DNA of 64,000 nucleotides, taken from assembly GCA_037783545.1 (NCBI GenBank), contig JBBELK010000058.1, positions 1,302,001-1,366,000 on the forward strand. Direction: 5' to 3'. The position numbers were made by a program, and so were the translations under genes. How positions within the stretch are numbered: the stretch's first letter is position 1; every line of letters begins with the position of its first letter. Source of the stretch: Henricia sp. BOLD:AAB3569 (Eukaryota; Echinodermata; Asteroidea; Spinulosida; Echinasteridae). Positions 32,395 through 42,782 of the stretch are shown in pieces. The notes below the pieces were generated by a model. It had not been told where the DNA came from, searched no databases, and worked only from the letters and a program-made list of their open reading frames with translations.

Positions 32395-33236
32395 GATATA
32401 TATACACTGGATGATGCAACGACGTCTAAAATTGAAGCCACCGTCTGCCATTGTACCCCACCTAATGCATTGTCTAGACTGGTCATACTGTCTTCACGAG
32501 TCTACGTCATGGTCTACATGTGTCAAGTGGCATGCAAGCGATTGCATGGACCGGGGAGCAGTCTAGGCCAATTATTGTTCGTGGGGTACAATGGCGGCCG
32601 GGGCGTGGCTTCAATTCTCGTATAGCCAACTGCTATAGACAGCCGAAGTGTGACGTGTTGCCATGGCAATTGGCTCTAAACTAACATGGCCGTCGGGAAA
32701 GTACTATTGCAAAAGCACAGGGACACGGTTCAGTGATTTTTAGTTTAGAGCCAATGCATAGTTCCGACCTGTCAATCAAGCCGAACCCACCGACCAATCA
32801 CAACAGAGCTAGCAGATGCAATAATCACGCGATTTTCTGCCCATACAGTTTGTATGTTGTATGCGCCAGTGATCGGGTGAATTTTTGTTTCAATGTCGGG
32901 CGATTCGCTGTTCAAAGGTAGGAAAGCGCATTTTTATGAAAATATGTCATCCCTGCAATACTAGCCCTTCGCTCAGTGTGTGCTACGGTAACTGTCGACC
33001 CTAAAACATAAATACCTTTGAGTTTTCTCCAATGAATCTGTGCTTTTCATGCCGAGTCCCGTTGCTTTGTACGTAGTGTCGCCATTTTTTTGCGATGGCT
33101 TGTGAGCACATAACAACAATATCTAAGGGGCGGGGTTAACTGGGCAATCTCGGAACTATGCATTGCCTAGGCAACCAACAAAATATGACGTATTCACTTC
33201 GGCAGTCTATTGCATACTTCATCCAGTGTATATATC
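32395..33236. mobile_element. TIR element (GATATATACACTGGATGA) hosting F3
   Basis: GATATATACACTGGATGATG at 32395 is inverted at 33210-33236 (CATCCAGTGTATATATC). Inside are CCATTGTACCCCAC/GTGGGGTACAATGG (about 32449-32594) and the F3 long form. Outer GGGTGTAAAAAAAA words near 32237 and 33255-33265 suggest yet another enclosing arm pair. Confidence 0.7.
32635..33210. mobile_element. Foldback family F3, long form
   Basis: ATAGACAGCCGAAGTGTGAC at the left and CACTTCGGCAGTCTAT at the right enclose 576 bp. TTGCCATGGCAATTGGCTCT and AGTTTAGAGCCAATGCATAG are inner arms. Relative to the 170-bp form it carries about 400 bp of extra, mostly unique sequence near its right end, so the short form may be a deletion derivative. 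Confidence 0.82.
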
Positions 33237-33531
33237 GATGACCGGGCCGCGTGTTTTTTTTTTACACCGCAGCGAGGGGTACACCCCAATTTTTCAACCC
33301 GAATAGAGTCTAAGTTTCCAATGAAGTGACAATCTTGGAAATAGTCACAACTCTTACTCTCACTATTAGAGAAAAAGAAGAAACCGAGAAATTTCGGAAA
33401 ATCCCAAACAACACTGAGATTCGAACCAGGGACCTTATGATTGCAAGTCGAGCTCTCTTCTAACCTAAACCAGACCACGAAGCCGGTTGCAAACCGATCG
33501 CATTTAAAACTCTAAATTCCTTTAAAATAAC

Positions 33532-33610
33532 CAACCCTAACCCATAGAGTTGTATAAGCCGTAAGGCTTATACAACTCTATGCCCTAACCCCTAACCCTA
33601 AACCCTAACC
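33532..33610. repeat. Interstitial telomere-like (CCCTAA)n tract split by a palindrome
   Basis: AACCCTAACCC at the left and CCCTAACCCCTAACCCTAAA at the right are degenerate CCCTAA repeats. Between them sits CATAGAGTTGTATAAGCC-GTAA-GGCTTATACAACTCTATG (33543-33582), a perfect 18-bp-arm hairpin. CCCTAACCC directly flanks both sides of the 33544-33582 segment, which could be a 9-bp duplication or simply the host repeat. Confidence 0.85.
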
Positions 33611-33737
33611 TATTATATAGTCTCCTCTCAAGACGCTAAAAAGGTACAAAACCCCTCGTTTTCCCGTCGCAGTGGTGTAAAACTAAATTACGCGAGGCGC
33701 CCATGCTCAAATCATGGAGGAAGGATTCTCAACCAAA

Positions 33738-35198
33738 AGATAGTATACATGATTGGTAATACCGGATTGGCGGTGCCACTACGGTTTTTGGTCAAAACCG
33801 CCATCAACGTAGTGACACCGCCAGTAGTTTTTCATAGTTTTCCCCTACCCGTCACACATGTGTTTTTCTTCGCGGTGCTACTGCGGAACCAGGGCGGAAT
33901 CACGGCGGAACCATGGCGGTGTCACTGCGGACACGGCAAACCAATTGAGTTACCACTGCGGTTTGATGGCGGTGCCACGGCGATCATTGGCGGCAGGACT
34001 GCGGTGTTGGCGGCAGCACTGCGGGGCCAGTGAAGTGCCACTGCGGGGCTGGCGGTGCTACTACGGTGCTACTGCGGTGGCGCTGCGACAGCAGGGAGGT
34101 TCCATGACGTCAAAATGACTACAAAATATGCCTGCAGTAGCACCGTGCAAGCACCTCAGTGCAACCTCAGTGGAAACGCCATTGCCGTACAAGCACCTCA
34201 ATAACACCGCCGGCACCGCCGTAGGAACGCAGTGGCACCGCAGTAAGATCGCCAAATTTTCTAAAATTCATCCCTGGCTCCGCAGTGGCACCCCCATACC
34301 CGCAGTGCTCCCGTGGTAGCACCGTGGTAGCACCGCCATAACCGCAGTAGAACCGCCACGGGATCGCCAGTCTACTTTTTCGGCGATTGCACGGCGGTTG
34401 TACTGCGGAGGCACGGCGGTGATGGAGGTGCTACTGCGGTCCTTGTACGGTCCCACGGCGGTCATGGCGGTGCCGCGGCGATCCCACTGCGGAATGGCCC
34501 AACCCGCGTTGGCACTGCGGAAGTTTTGAACTTGTTCAAAGTTTCCGCCGTGCCACCGCGAAGGTCCGCGGTTTTGACAGTTTTCCGCGGTGCTACGGCG
34601 ATCAATGGCGGAACCACTGCGGAACCACTGCGGAACCACGGCGATCATGGCGGTGCCACTGCGGTTTATGCCGTACAAGCACCGCAGTGGCACCGCGCCT
34701 CCGGTGTGACGGGGGTATAAACTGTTACAAATAGTTTTATCCCCGTGTGATTGAAAATATGCATGATTAGACTTCGTCTAACTTTTGAGAAAACAGTCAA
34801 AAAAAGGTTTGCAGTCATTTCGCCCCAAAACCACTTCGCCCTGAACCATTTCGCCCTGATCCATTTCGCCCTGAACCACGGCCTGTGCGCGAAGTGGTTT
34901 TGGGGCGAAGTAGCATTTGGGCGATGTAGTATTTGGACGAAGTGATTTGGGGCGAAATGGCACTCGGACGAAGTGGTTTGGGGGCCAAATGGCACTTGGG
35001 CGAAATGGTTTTGGGGCGAATTGAATTTTAGTCTCATGAGACGAAAACTAATTGTTTTACTCATTTCTCAAAGACTATAGCACTTTAGACAAAACCATTT
35101 CGGGGGAAGTTTTCAACGATCATCATGTTTATATTGTGTAAGTTAGGCGCAAATCTGTGAACATTTCTGATTTTCGAGATACAATCATGTATACTGCT
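33738..35198. mobile_element. TTAA element family T2, copy interrupted near its left end
   Basis: The left terminus AGATAGTATACATGATTGGTAA (33738-33759) resumes after the insertion with ACTGTTACAAATAG at 34720. It continues as in 19712-20103 with GCGAAGTGG-type words, and ends CATGTATACTGC-TTTAAA (TTAA at 35199-35202). The left TTAA is not preserved. Confidence 0.85.
33759..34718. mobile_element. GC-rich word-saturated insertion (GGCGGTGCCACTGCGG)
   Basis: The whole 960 bp is built from variants of GCGGTGCCACTGCGG and its complement. Three large blocks alternate: forward 33766-34090, reverse 34127-34352, forward 34385-34660, then a short reverse end. The ends (ATACCGGATTGGCGGTGCCA; reverse TATACCCCCGTCACACCGG) look like imperfect TIRs. 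GC is far above the surroundings. It is not coding. Confidence 0.85.
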
Positions 35199-35883
35199 TT
35201 AAATACACCTGTCACGCGCACCGCTATTTTCAAAATAGAGCACCTGGCAACATGACGTCACTGTCTACACAACCAGCACCTGATATTTTAACGTGTATAT
35301 CGTGCAATATAATTTCACGTGTAACGACAATTTTTCGGACGTGTTTCTCGTTTTTCTTCTTTAGTTGTCTTTTTCTAAATCTTCCGTGTGGTAAATGTTG
35401 CAAAAATATCATCCAATCACAAACAATTACAATGTAGAATGAGTGCGAAATACATGTACTTGTTGGTATAGTTTACAAGGTGCACGCGCGCGCAACACAT
35501 GCACCCGGACCCTATACCGGACCTGCTGCCTGCAATATGAGCGCTGGAGTCTCGTGTATCGTGAACTTCACAAGAAAGTAACGGAAATTAGTCCAATTTT
35601 CGGGTAAGTCTGCGTTTGAGGAATTGTTCATTTGTTAAAGTAAAGTGTCCTGTATATTTTAACTTGTTTTGCAATCTGTCTGTACAGTTCGTATGGCATG
35701 AACATGATGAACAAACAAGTGTTGTAAATGAATGCCATGCATTGGTTTTACCATGGTTTTACTAGCTGCAATACTGAGTCTGAGCATGGAGGTAGGGTCT
35801 GAGCATTTCCTACCTCCATGGTCTGAGTGATGGGGGTGCACTCCATGATACATGTAGGTTCCGTCCATAAAGTACGTACGCAC
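35199..35883. other. Intergenic DNA with a small ATGGAGGTAG hairpin
   Basis: CTGAGCATGGAGGTAGG/CCTACCTCCATGGTCTGAG at about 35781-35827 forms a hairpin related to the palindrome at the centre of 11828-12013. Nothing else is recognised. Confidence 0.5.
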
Positions 35884-36072
35884 AGGGGGGTGAGGTGGGG
35901 TGGGGGTTGTGGGGTTGGTGGGGGAGAGGGTGGTGGGGGAGAAGGGGGTCGGGGGTGGGGGTGGGGGAGGGGGAGGGGGCGTGGGGTATGGGGGATGGGA
36001 GGGGTATGGGGGAGGGGTAGGGGGTGGGAGTGGTGGGGAGTGGGAGTGGTGGGGGGTGGGGGAGGGGAGTTG
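35884..36072. repeat. G-rich (GGGGTGGGGGA)n tract, strong G-quadruplex potential
   Basis: Nearly 190 bp on the + strand consist of G runs of 2-6 separated by single T, A or short spacers. Both edges carry GCGTACACC/GTACGCACAG-type words. Long poly-Gly and poly-Pro open frames here are artefacts of composition. Confidence 0.9.
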
Positions 36073-36202
36073 TGGACATTGCGTACACCATGCGTACAGG
36101 GGGGAGGGGGATGTCCAAGCCAATGCGCAAACCGGAAATTTCCTTTTAGTAAATCGGGAAAGGATGGACAACTTGACCATGGCTTCAGCGCTAGACCTTA
36201 TG

Positions 36203-36262
36203 TCAGTCCGGGAAAACTCCAAATTCGGCAACGTTGCCGAATTTGGAGTTTTCCCGGACTGA
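36203..36262. repeat. Perfect 60-bp palindrome without spacer
   Basis: TCAGTCCGGGAAAACTCC...GGCAAC is followed immediately by its exact complement ending GGACTGA. The arms are 30 bp with zero loop. No relative is seen elsewhere in the window. Confidence 0.95.
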
Positions 36263-36356
36263 TGTACAAAACATATTTAGACAGGCCACACATTTTTCTC
36301 ACACATCTCACATTTTCCTCACTCCTCAATTTAAGTTTTAAAATGTGTCATTTTAA

Positions 36357-36441
36357 AGGCGCGCCAAATTCGTGCCACGAAATACACAGCTCCATGCCTT
36401 TGCTATGGAGCTGCGTATTTTGTGGCACGAATTCAATGGCT
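36357..36441. mobile_element. TTAA foldback family T1, 85-bp minimal copy
   Basis: TTAA lies at both ends (36353-36356 and 36442-36445). The outer GGCACAGGCTCG part of the arms is missing while the GCCAAATTCGTGCCACGAA and CAGCTCCAT cores remain. It could be a deletion derivative that still transposed, or a decayed copy. Confidence 0.8.
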
Positions 36442-36533
36442 TTAAAAAAATGCAAAAGAAATCTATACATTTTGTCATTTATTTCAGACTTTGGAGGCGA
36501 CATGCGAATCGTACTAGTACCGGGTAGTACATT

Positions 36534-37372
36534 GGGTGAGGTCACAATTCTGTGTGTGTTACGTGTTAGTGTTAGTGTTACAGATCTGTTAACAGATCTG
36601 TTATCTCAATCAGAATTGTGACCTCGTAACAAATGCCGTGTTAACACGGCGTGTTACTGTTAGTGTGTGTTGAAAATCGTGCGCAGAACCGCAAATTGCA
36701 GTGAGTTAGGGTGCAATTCTGTGCTCCGTATTAGTGTAACAGATCTGTTAACACGGCGTCTCGGGAAATGTCAAGTCGGTATTGGGTTCTGCACAACTTT
36801 CAACACTAACACTAACACAGAATTGTGACCTCCGGTCCGTGTTACACGAGCTTAACCACTAGTGATTGAAATTTTCAAAATCTTCACAGAGCCCCAAAAA
36901 AGTTTCAACACATTTATAAGTTGTGTTGAAAAATGAAACTCAATTTATTGAGAATCACGAAAGTTCCGAGTTAATCAAAATTAATACCACCCACTTCGTT
37001 CCGATTAACTTAACAGATCTGTTAACAGATCTGTCACACTAACACGATGTGTAACATGAAGTGTTCAACTAACATGAGATGTAACACTAACACGTCTTAA
37101 ACATAATGTTAACATCGAGTTAACACGGTGTTTGTTCTCAAATCTGATTAAGTTAACAGATCTGTTGCACTAACACTATCACGCAACGCAGAGTTGTGAC
37201 TTCGCCCTATGTACAGTGTACAGAAGTAACATGGTGTTAACACCCCGTTAACAGATAGACACGGTGTTAACCTGGACGTTAAGTTAGAGGCCGAAATTGA
37301 TGCCGTGTTAACAGATCTGTTAACAGATCTGTAACACTAACACGTAACACACACAGAATTGTGACCTCACCC
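36534..37372. mobile_element. Word-saturated TIR element (GGGTGAGGTCACAATTCTG; TTAACAGATCTG)
   Basis: TIRs of about 60 bp begin GGGTGAGGTCACAATTCTGT and continue through GTTAGTGTTACAGATCTG. The body of 839 bp repeats TTAACAGATCTGTTAACA, GTGTTAACACGG and ACACTAACAC in both orientations. ATT flanks each end (3-bp duplication candidate). Confidence 0.9.
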
Positions 37373-37440
37373 ATTGTATATAGCACAGTACTGAACCATA
37401 CCAGTGCTTACCAATGCTGAGGTATTACATGTACATGGCC

Positions 37441-37800
37441 GGGGTGTTATGGCCGAGCGGTCTAGTGCGTCGAACTAAGTTCCTGTGCCAGTACTAGAAT
37501 GTGGGTTCGATTCCGGGCCGTGACGGGTTGTGGCACTTGTGCTCTTGAACAAGTGTGATTAAGTAATCACACTTGTTCCGTCCTTCGGAAGGGATGTAAA
37601 GCCGTTGGTCCAGTGTGTTAGGTTTCGGTAACGCACTTTAAAGATCCCAGAGGCATTCTTCCGGGAGCAAGGGGATGGATTCGCTGTTTCTAATTCAACT
37701 TGGAAGTTGATAGTTATTCAAATATCTATGTTAATTGATCCCATTCCTGTAATTGGCGGTCCTTCCGCTGTTGGTTGTGGTGAATAAATAAATAAATAAT
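37441..37800 (+). mobile_element. tRNA-Leu-like SINE (family S2), full length
   Basis: The head is GGTGTTATGGCCGAGCGGTC (A box) with GGGTTCGATTCCGGG (B box) and a class II-like variable region. The body has CCTTCGGAAGGGATGTAAAG and CGCACTTTAAAGATCC. The 3' part is CCATTCCTGTAATTGGCGGT, ending in AAATAAATAAAT. A shorter copy lies at 59858-60058. Confidence 0.9.
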
Positions 37801-38164
37801 AAATTTGTCTGGCATTGTCTGGCCATATATAGTGATGTCCCCTAACTTGGCGCACTTTGACAACTCACTGGAAATCCATTCACATTGCAGCAAAATCCAT
37901 CAGCATATGAGGTTCAGGCTTTTACAGCTTAATCCAGAATTATATCCCTTCCAGAAAAACAGCCATTCACTTATTTTGGCCAAGTACAAATGATACAAAT
38001 AATGGAAAAACTGCGACCGATGCCGCAAAAGTGCCCTAACGTGGCGCAGTCGACGCTGATTGGCTGAAATGTTGAGAACTATGCTACGGTGGCCCGTGAC
38101 GACCATTGCATGCACGCACTGTGCGTACAGAACACGACGCCGATAGACACAATTTTATTCACGT

Positions 38165-38410
38165 GAAATGTCTATTTTGTTGACCAACAAGGTCCAACAT
38201 GTGTCCGACGATGTCGGCCGACCAAAAGTTGGATGGTGTGGACGCCACTCCAGACAACGTCCAACATCATCCAACATGTTAGAACATGTTGGAGCATGCA
38301 GCTATCGCCTGACTTTGTTGGAGCTTGTTGGAAGAAACGGGCCAATATCAGAGAAGAACGCCTGTCACGTCAAGGTACGTGACATGTTGGGTCGTGTAGA
38401 CGAGCGCATC
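38165..38410. repeat. CCAACATGTTGG word block, left part of an interrupted element
   Basis: Words such as TCCAACATGT, CCAACATCATCCAACATGTT and TTGGAGCTTGTTGG recur in both directions. Similar words return at 39620-39700 (TTCATGTTGGTCC, AATGTTGGCTCGTGTAGACGG). The two insertions at 38416 and 38839 probably sit between the halves. Confidence 0.55.
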
Positions 38411-38415
38411 CTATA

Positions 38416-38834
38416 CCCTTTTCCCACTACAAACTGCTTAACCCAGAGATTTGCCTCTCCGGGTTAAGCTTTAATTCTTACCCCGGGGTTCGTTAACCCC
38501 GAGTTATGTTCCCATTTGTTTCCTAAGCCCGGAGTTTCCCTAAACCCAGGGCGAGCTTGCGCCGGGTTTTCCACTAGGCGCGGGCATATCTGTATACAGA
38601 GACTGGAGAAACGGAAATCTGCAAACATCTTATTCCAATCTTATTCCCGAGATTGCCATCATTAACCCTGGTCGCTGGCAGGGTTAACGAACCCCGGAGT
38701 AAAGGCCGAATGTTTTGTCTTAACCCGGGGCGGAAAAAGAGTAGTGGGAACGCTCGCGCTGCCCCTGGGTATCTCGGGGTTAAGGATTGCTGTTACCCCC
38801 GAGTTAACCCAGAGATTTTGTAGTGGGAAAGGGG
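38416..38834. mobile_element. Word-saturated TIR element (CCCTTTTCCCACTAC; GTTAACCC)
   Basis: CCCTTTTCCCACTACAAA and TTTGTAGTGGGAAAGGGG are inverted and flanked by TA. The second-layer word AACCCAGAGATTT is also present in both arms. Inside, GGGGTTAAG, GTTAACCCCGA and CCCGGGGTT words alternate. Length is 419 bp. Confidence 0.88.
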
Positions 38835-38838
38835 TACA

Positions 38839-39618
38839 ATTCGTCGCGTTTTTCTCATACTGACGAACATGGCCAAACATGCCAAACTGCAGTTTCGAGT
38901 AATTCACGTTTTTAGTTGAACTTATTTTGGTTCTTTTAATTCACCGTTTTTGAAAATAAAATCCCACTTTTGGGTTTAATAACCTTCTTGCTTAATGTCT
39001 AAACTTTAATTAATTACGTATTTTCCATTTATTTGATTTGAGCAGTTATAAAGCTGTGAACGTGTTCGTCGGTATGAGAAAAAACAAAATTTGATGCGCG
39101 TGCTGTTCGCCACCCGTAACGCTATACACTTTCGGGTTCGTCACTATGAGAAAAACTCAAAACGTTGTTCGCCACCTCCATATGTTTACTTCATCGGGGC
39201 TGCGGACGAGACTCATATTTATACTGATGAACACTTAGGTAATTAAGTACCATATCCACAAACTAACATTTTGTAAAATTCCATATATTTATTGATTTAT
39301 TGATTTTTCTTACGTCAAAACAGCGTTCAGCTTCGCGCGATTTTGGTTGGTACCCGGTACCAGCGCGCTGTGTTGTAATACGCAGAAGCAGTGATCGGTC
39401 ACCAACTAAGAATCCATGTTCGTCAGTATGGGAACAACTTTTTAAGCGAAATGGGGTTGTTCGTCATTTTCAGATGTTTCATAACTCAAAAACCAGACAA
39501 TATCTTGGTTTGAAATGTTCAGAAATGAAAGGGGGCACCCCAAAAATCGCAAATATGTCAAAAAACGAAATTTGTCAAAAAGTGCCTGTCCGTCAGTATG
39601 GGAAAATTGCGACGAATT
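38839..39618. mobile_element. Word-saturated TIR element (AATTCGTCGCGTTTTTC; TCATACTGACGAAC)
   Basis: AATTCGTCGCGTTTTTCTCA and its complement (GGAAAATTGCGACGAATT) form the ends, four bases after the previous element. TTCTCATACTGACGAACA or its complement recurs near 38852, 39067, 39135, 39222, 39420 and 39590. Length is 780 bp with no coding capacity. Confidence 0.82.
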
Positions 39619-39736
39619 AACGGCCAACAAGTTACAACTTCATGTTGGTCCTCTTGCTGGCTGACAAATGTTGGCTCGTGTAGACGGACCTTTACGGAGG
39701 TCCTCTGACGCGCGTACTGATGTACATTATACATAT

Positions 39737-40001
39737 CAGGGGCGGGTCCAGGCGAGCGTGGGGGGCTCGCGCACACCCCTCCCCCTTTTCCAAAAACAAA
39801 AAAAAACACTTTCCCCTGCTTAAAGTGGTTAAATATTGCCTTAGATCGCACCACAGAGCATCTAGAATACAAAAGTTTCCGGGGCCCTTTGGGTTTCGCG
39901 CTACGCGCCCGCCATTTCATTGTCATTACCATTTCATGCTTAAACATTTCACGCACCCGCCCCCCTCTCCCCCCCTTTGCAAAATCCTGGATCCGCCCCT
40001 G
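39737..40001. mobile_element. hAT-like MITE (CAGGGGCGGGTCCAGG)
   Basis: CAGGGGCGGGTCCAGG and CCTGGATCCGCCCCTG are the 16-bp ends. CAGGGGCGGATCCAG termini are common on animal hAT elements (family knowledge). I could not see an 8-bp duplication. The 265-bp body is non-coding. Confidence 0.8.
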
Positions 40002-40654
40002 CATATGTTGTTGTCAGACATTGATTAAAAAAAAGAAGTCTGAAGTGAACTCCCGAATTTGCTTTGCCAACAGTAGTTAATGAAATAGCATTTTCCATAA
40101 TCATTAACCAAACTGTGATGCATGCGCATGAATGTAAACTCATTTAACTACAAAAGACTGACATTGGCAGGTGCATTCAAGTATGCTTTCATTGCACTAT
40201 TCAGCTAGGTATTTTAGTAATTATATTAACGTTAATGTGGTTTGCACTTAAAAGGTCAATACCTAATGTACATAGGCGCTTTACCTGTTTTACTAAATCC
40301 AGACAAATGGTGTGCTTGGTTTTACTGTTGATTTTGGCAGTCTTCCAAATTCATGTGATCAGTACACAATTGCGTTTATTGTGTCGTACATATAATGTAC
40401 ATAATACGTAGGCCCTATGCACATTAGGGAGAGTGGGGTTACCCGGTAGTTGGAACAGCGGGTATGTTGAAACATTGATATTTTTTTTCACAGCTGTAGT
40501 TATTTTTATGAAATTTTGCTCGTCATATGTTGCTATTATGAACAGCTATCCACCATATTTTCCACAGCACATGTGCTACAACCCTATTAAAATAAGAAAG
40601 GAATATTTGTTTTTTGACCTGAGTAATTTTTCACCATTCAGAAATGTTGCATAT

Positions 40655-41097
40655 ATATGGGTCTGTCCACAGTAATAGGGTACATTTGAAAAATAGGTCA
40701 ATAATTCCTTTCAGATGTCTTTAGTTTATTTCAGAATTAAAGAAATGTCCTTGTTTTGTTCTCAGGAGATAACTTTTGCCTAAAAAGGTAAGAAATTGCT
40801 GCCACAACATACATTTTTGAAAAGCAAGTGTACAAATTTTCCTATTCCGTAGGTAATGTGGACAGACAATGTTGTGACATTTTTTTCCGTCTTTGTTACA
40901 TGCGTATAGGAAAATTTGTGCACGAGGTTTTCACAAATGTATGTTGTAGGACTATTTTTCTTACTCCTTGGTGAAAAAGTTATTTGCTCGGTTTAGCTTG
41001 ATAATTTAAAGATAAAATTAAGACATTTGAAGTGAACTGGGACCTAAGATCTTGAATGTTACAGAAATGTACCCCATTACTGTGGACAGACCCATAT
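40655..41097. mobile_element. Diverged F1-like foldback (ATGGGTCTGTCCACAG)
   Basis: ATGGGTCTGTCCACAGTAAT and ATTACTGTGGACAGACCCAT frame 443 bp. The interior runs parallel to F1 (AAAGAAATG, TCTCAGGAGATAAC, ACAACATACATTTTTGAAAA, TGTACAAATTTTCC) but is strongly diverged. The sequence on either side (GGTAGTTGGAACAGCGGGTA; TAGTTGGAACAAAATGAGGG) suggests it interrupts another repeat. Confidence 0.85.
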
Positions 41098-41848
41098 ACT
41101 AATGATGTTTATAGATTCACTGGACTAGTTTTTAAAAGTATTTTAAGGTATAGTACAAAGCTTCAAAATAAGGTTAACGAAATGTCAAATTGTAGTCCCT
41201 GTTTTGCGTAGTTAGCTTGCAAATGTCAAACAGGGCAGCAGGTTTACATGTAGTTGGAACAAAATGAGGGGGTTTGTTGGAACATGTTTCAACTAACCCA
41301 TAGGTGAAGGTAGTACCTTTTGGATAGAAGTTTAAGTTTATTTTCTCACATTTTGTGCATGGGGGATAATCTTTTGCCGTTCATTTTTTAAAAGGGGAAA
41401 ATTTAAAGGCCATGCATATTTTGCATCTGTGAAGTGTATGGCTGAGGAATGGATGTAAGATAAAGTTCATGGAGATCAAAACTTTAAGATGTAAAGTTTA
41501 TAATCTAGATAAATTAGAATGTTTTATTGTTAATTTTAGCAATTTAAAGTCAGAAAGTTAAAAACAGTTGTACAGTAAAACCTGTTTATAGTGGCCACTC
41601 ATCTTTGGTCCCAAATGCAATTTGTATAATGCTTAAGTAACTTCAATAAAAAGGCCACCTGTAAATACTGCTGGACCTCATATAGCTGTACCAACTATTT
41701 GCATAAAAGATATCAAAGCCATCAGTATGATTTTAAATCAAAAGTTGATTTGAATAAATAAAAAAATTGTAGTATTGCTGTTGTTTGTGCTGCAACATCC
41801 CTGCAACAGCTGGCTGCAAAATAAATAAAGCTGTGAAATTTTGAATGG

Positions 41849-42009
41849 ACTACTAAAGTGAAAACGTCACCCTTTGTGTGTTGCCATGGTTATAGGGTCT
41901 ACACTAAAACCAGTGAACTGTTTTCCTGTGTTTTACCAATGGACGTTTCAGATTACCAGCGAATGTTTAGACCCAATTACCATGGCAACTGATGCCACAC
42001 TTTAGTAGT
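41849..42009. mobile_element. 161-bp foldback (ACTACTAAAGTG)
   Basis: ACTACTAAAGTG and CACTTTAGTAGT are perfect ends. TTGCCATGGTTATAGGGTCT and ATTACCATGGCAA are inner arms. A decayed relative is at 21221-21400. The inner arms resemble those of F3 (TTGCCATGGCAATTGGCTCT). Confidence 0.9.
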
Positions 42010-42014
42010 CGTTA

Positions 42015-42782
42015 GGCCTTTTCCCACTAGAACGTCAAACCCTGGGGCGAACTCGCCCCAGGGCCACTCCGGGGTGACGCGCGATTTTTCACCCCTGAGT
42101 TCAACCCTGCGTCTTTTCACACTTGTCTTTCTCAAACCACACATTTCGCCCCGGGGCGAGTTCGCTCCGGGGATCAGTACTCGCATTTCCCACTTGAGCA
42201 AGTCAAACCTCGGGGTGAGCGCCTATCATGTAGAATTTCTCATCATTCTCTCCAGTTAGTTGCTTTTTCATTTCGTCGTCCTCCCGAATTTCCCCATCCC
42301 CTATGATTTGCCTTTCAGATGACTTCTTTTTTTTGCGATATTATAGCTGACATATTTTGATATAGTGATATTTGTACTGGGCAATGGAACTCCAAAGACT
42401 TGAAATATCAGAATCGGACGTGTTGTAAACGTTATGCCAGCATATGTACTGTAACATGAAAGATGCGCGTTCATGTTGCGCTTTTGTTATTGTCTTTACA
42501 CAAATCGAACTTAGCGCGCATTCAAGTGACCTTCGCCATTGCTCGCCCCGGGGCGAACTCACCCCCGCGCCGTTTCACACTACCGTTCTCGCCCCAGGGA
42601 ATGTGTCTTACCCCGGGGCAAAAATTTTCAACCCTGGTCCCGAGCAGGGTTGAACTCGCCCTGGGGAAAGAGCAATCTCGGGGGTGGCGCAGGGGTGAGA
42701 AATTCAAGTGGGAAACGAGGCTTATTTTCACTCCCGCGACGCCCCGGGCCACCCCCGAGATTTGGACTAGTGGGAAAAGGCC
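42015..42782. mobile_element. Word-saturated TIR element (GGCCTTTTCCCACTAG; CCCCGGGGCGAACTCG)
   Basis: GGCCTTTTCCCACTAG is inverted at the right end (CTAGTGGGAAAAGGCC). Words CCCCGGGGCGAACTC, CTGGGGCGAACTCGCCCC, GGTTGAACTCG and CCCCGAG fill both flanks around a less repetitive AT-rich core (42230-42520). Length is 768 bp. It is adjacent to the element ending at 42009. Confidence 0.88.

Noticed and set aside
34268-34693. 141-codon minus-strand frame
   Set aside because: It is a translation of the GCGGTGCCACTGCGG word array; stop codons are avoided by composition.
35659-36621. Long overlapping open frames rich in Pro (minus) and Gly (plus)
   Set aside because: They arise from the (GGGGTGGGGGA)n tract; such sequence lacks stops on both strands and shows no domain or splice signals.
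39737-40001. 8-bp target duplication for the CAGGGGCGG element
   Set aside because: ATACATAT and CATATGTT share only part of their sequence, so no clean duplication can be claimed.
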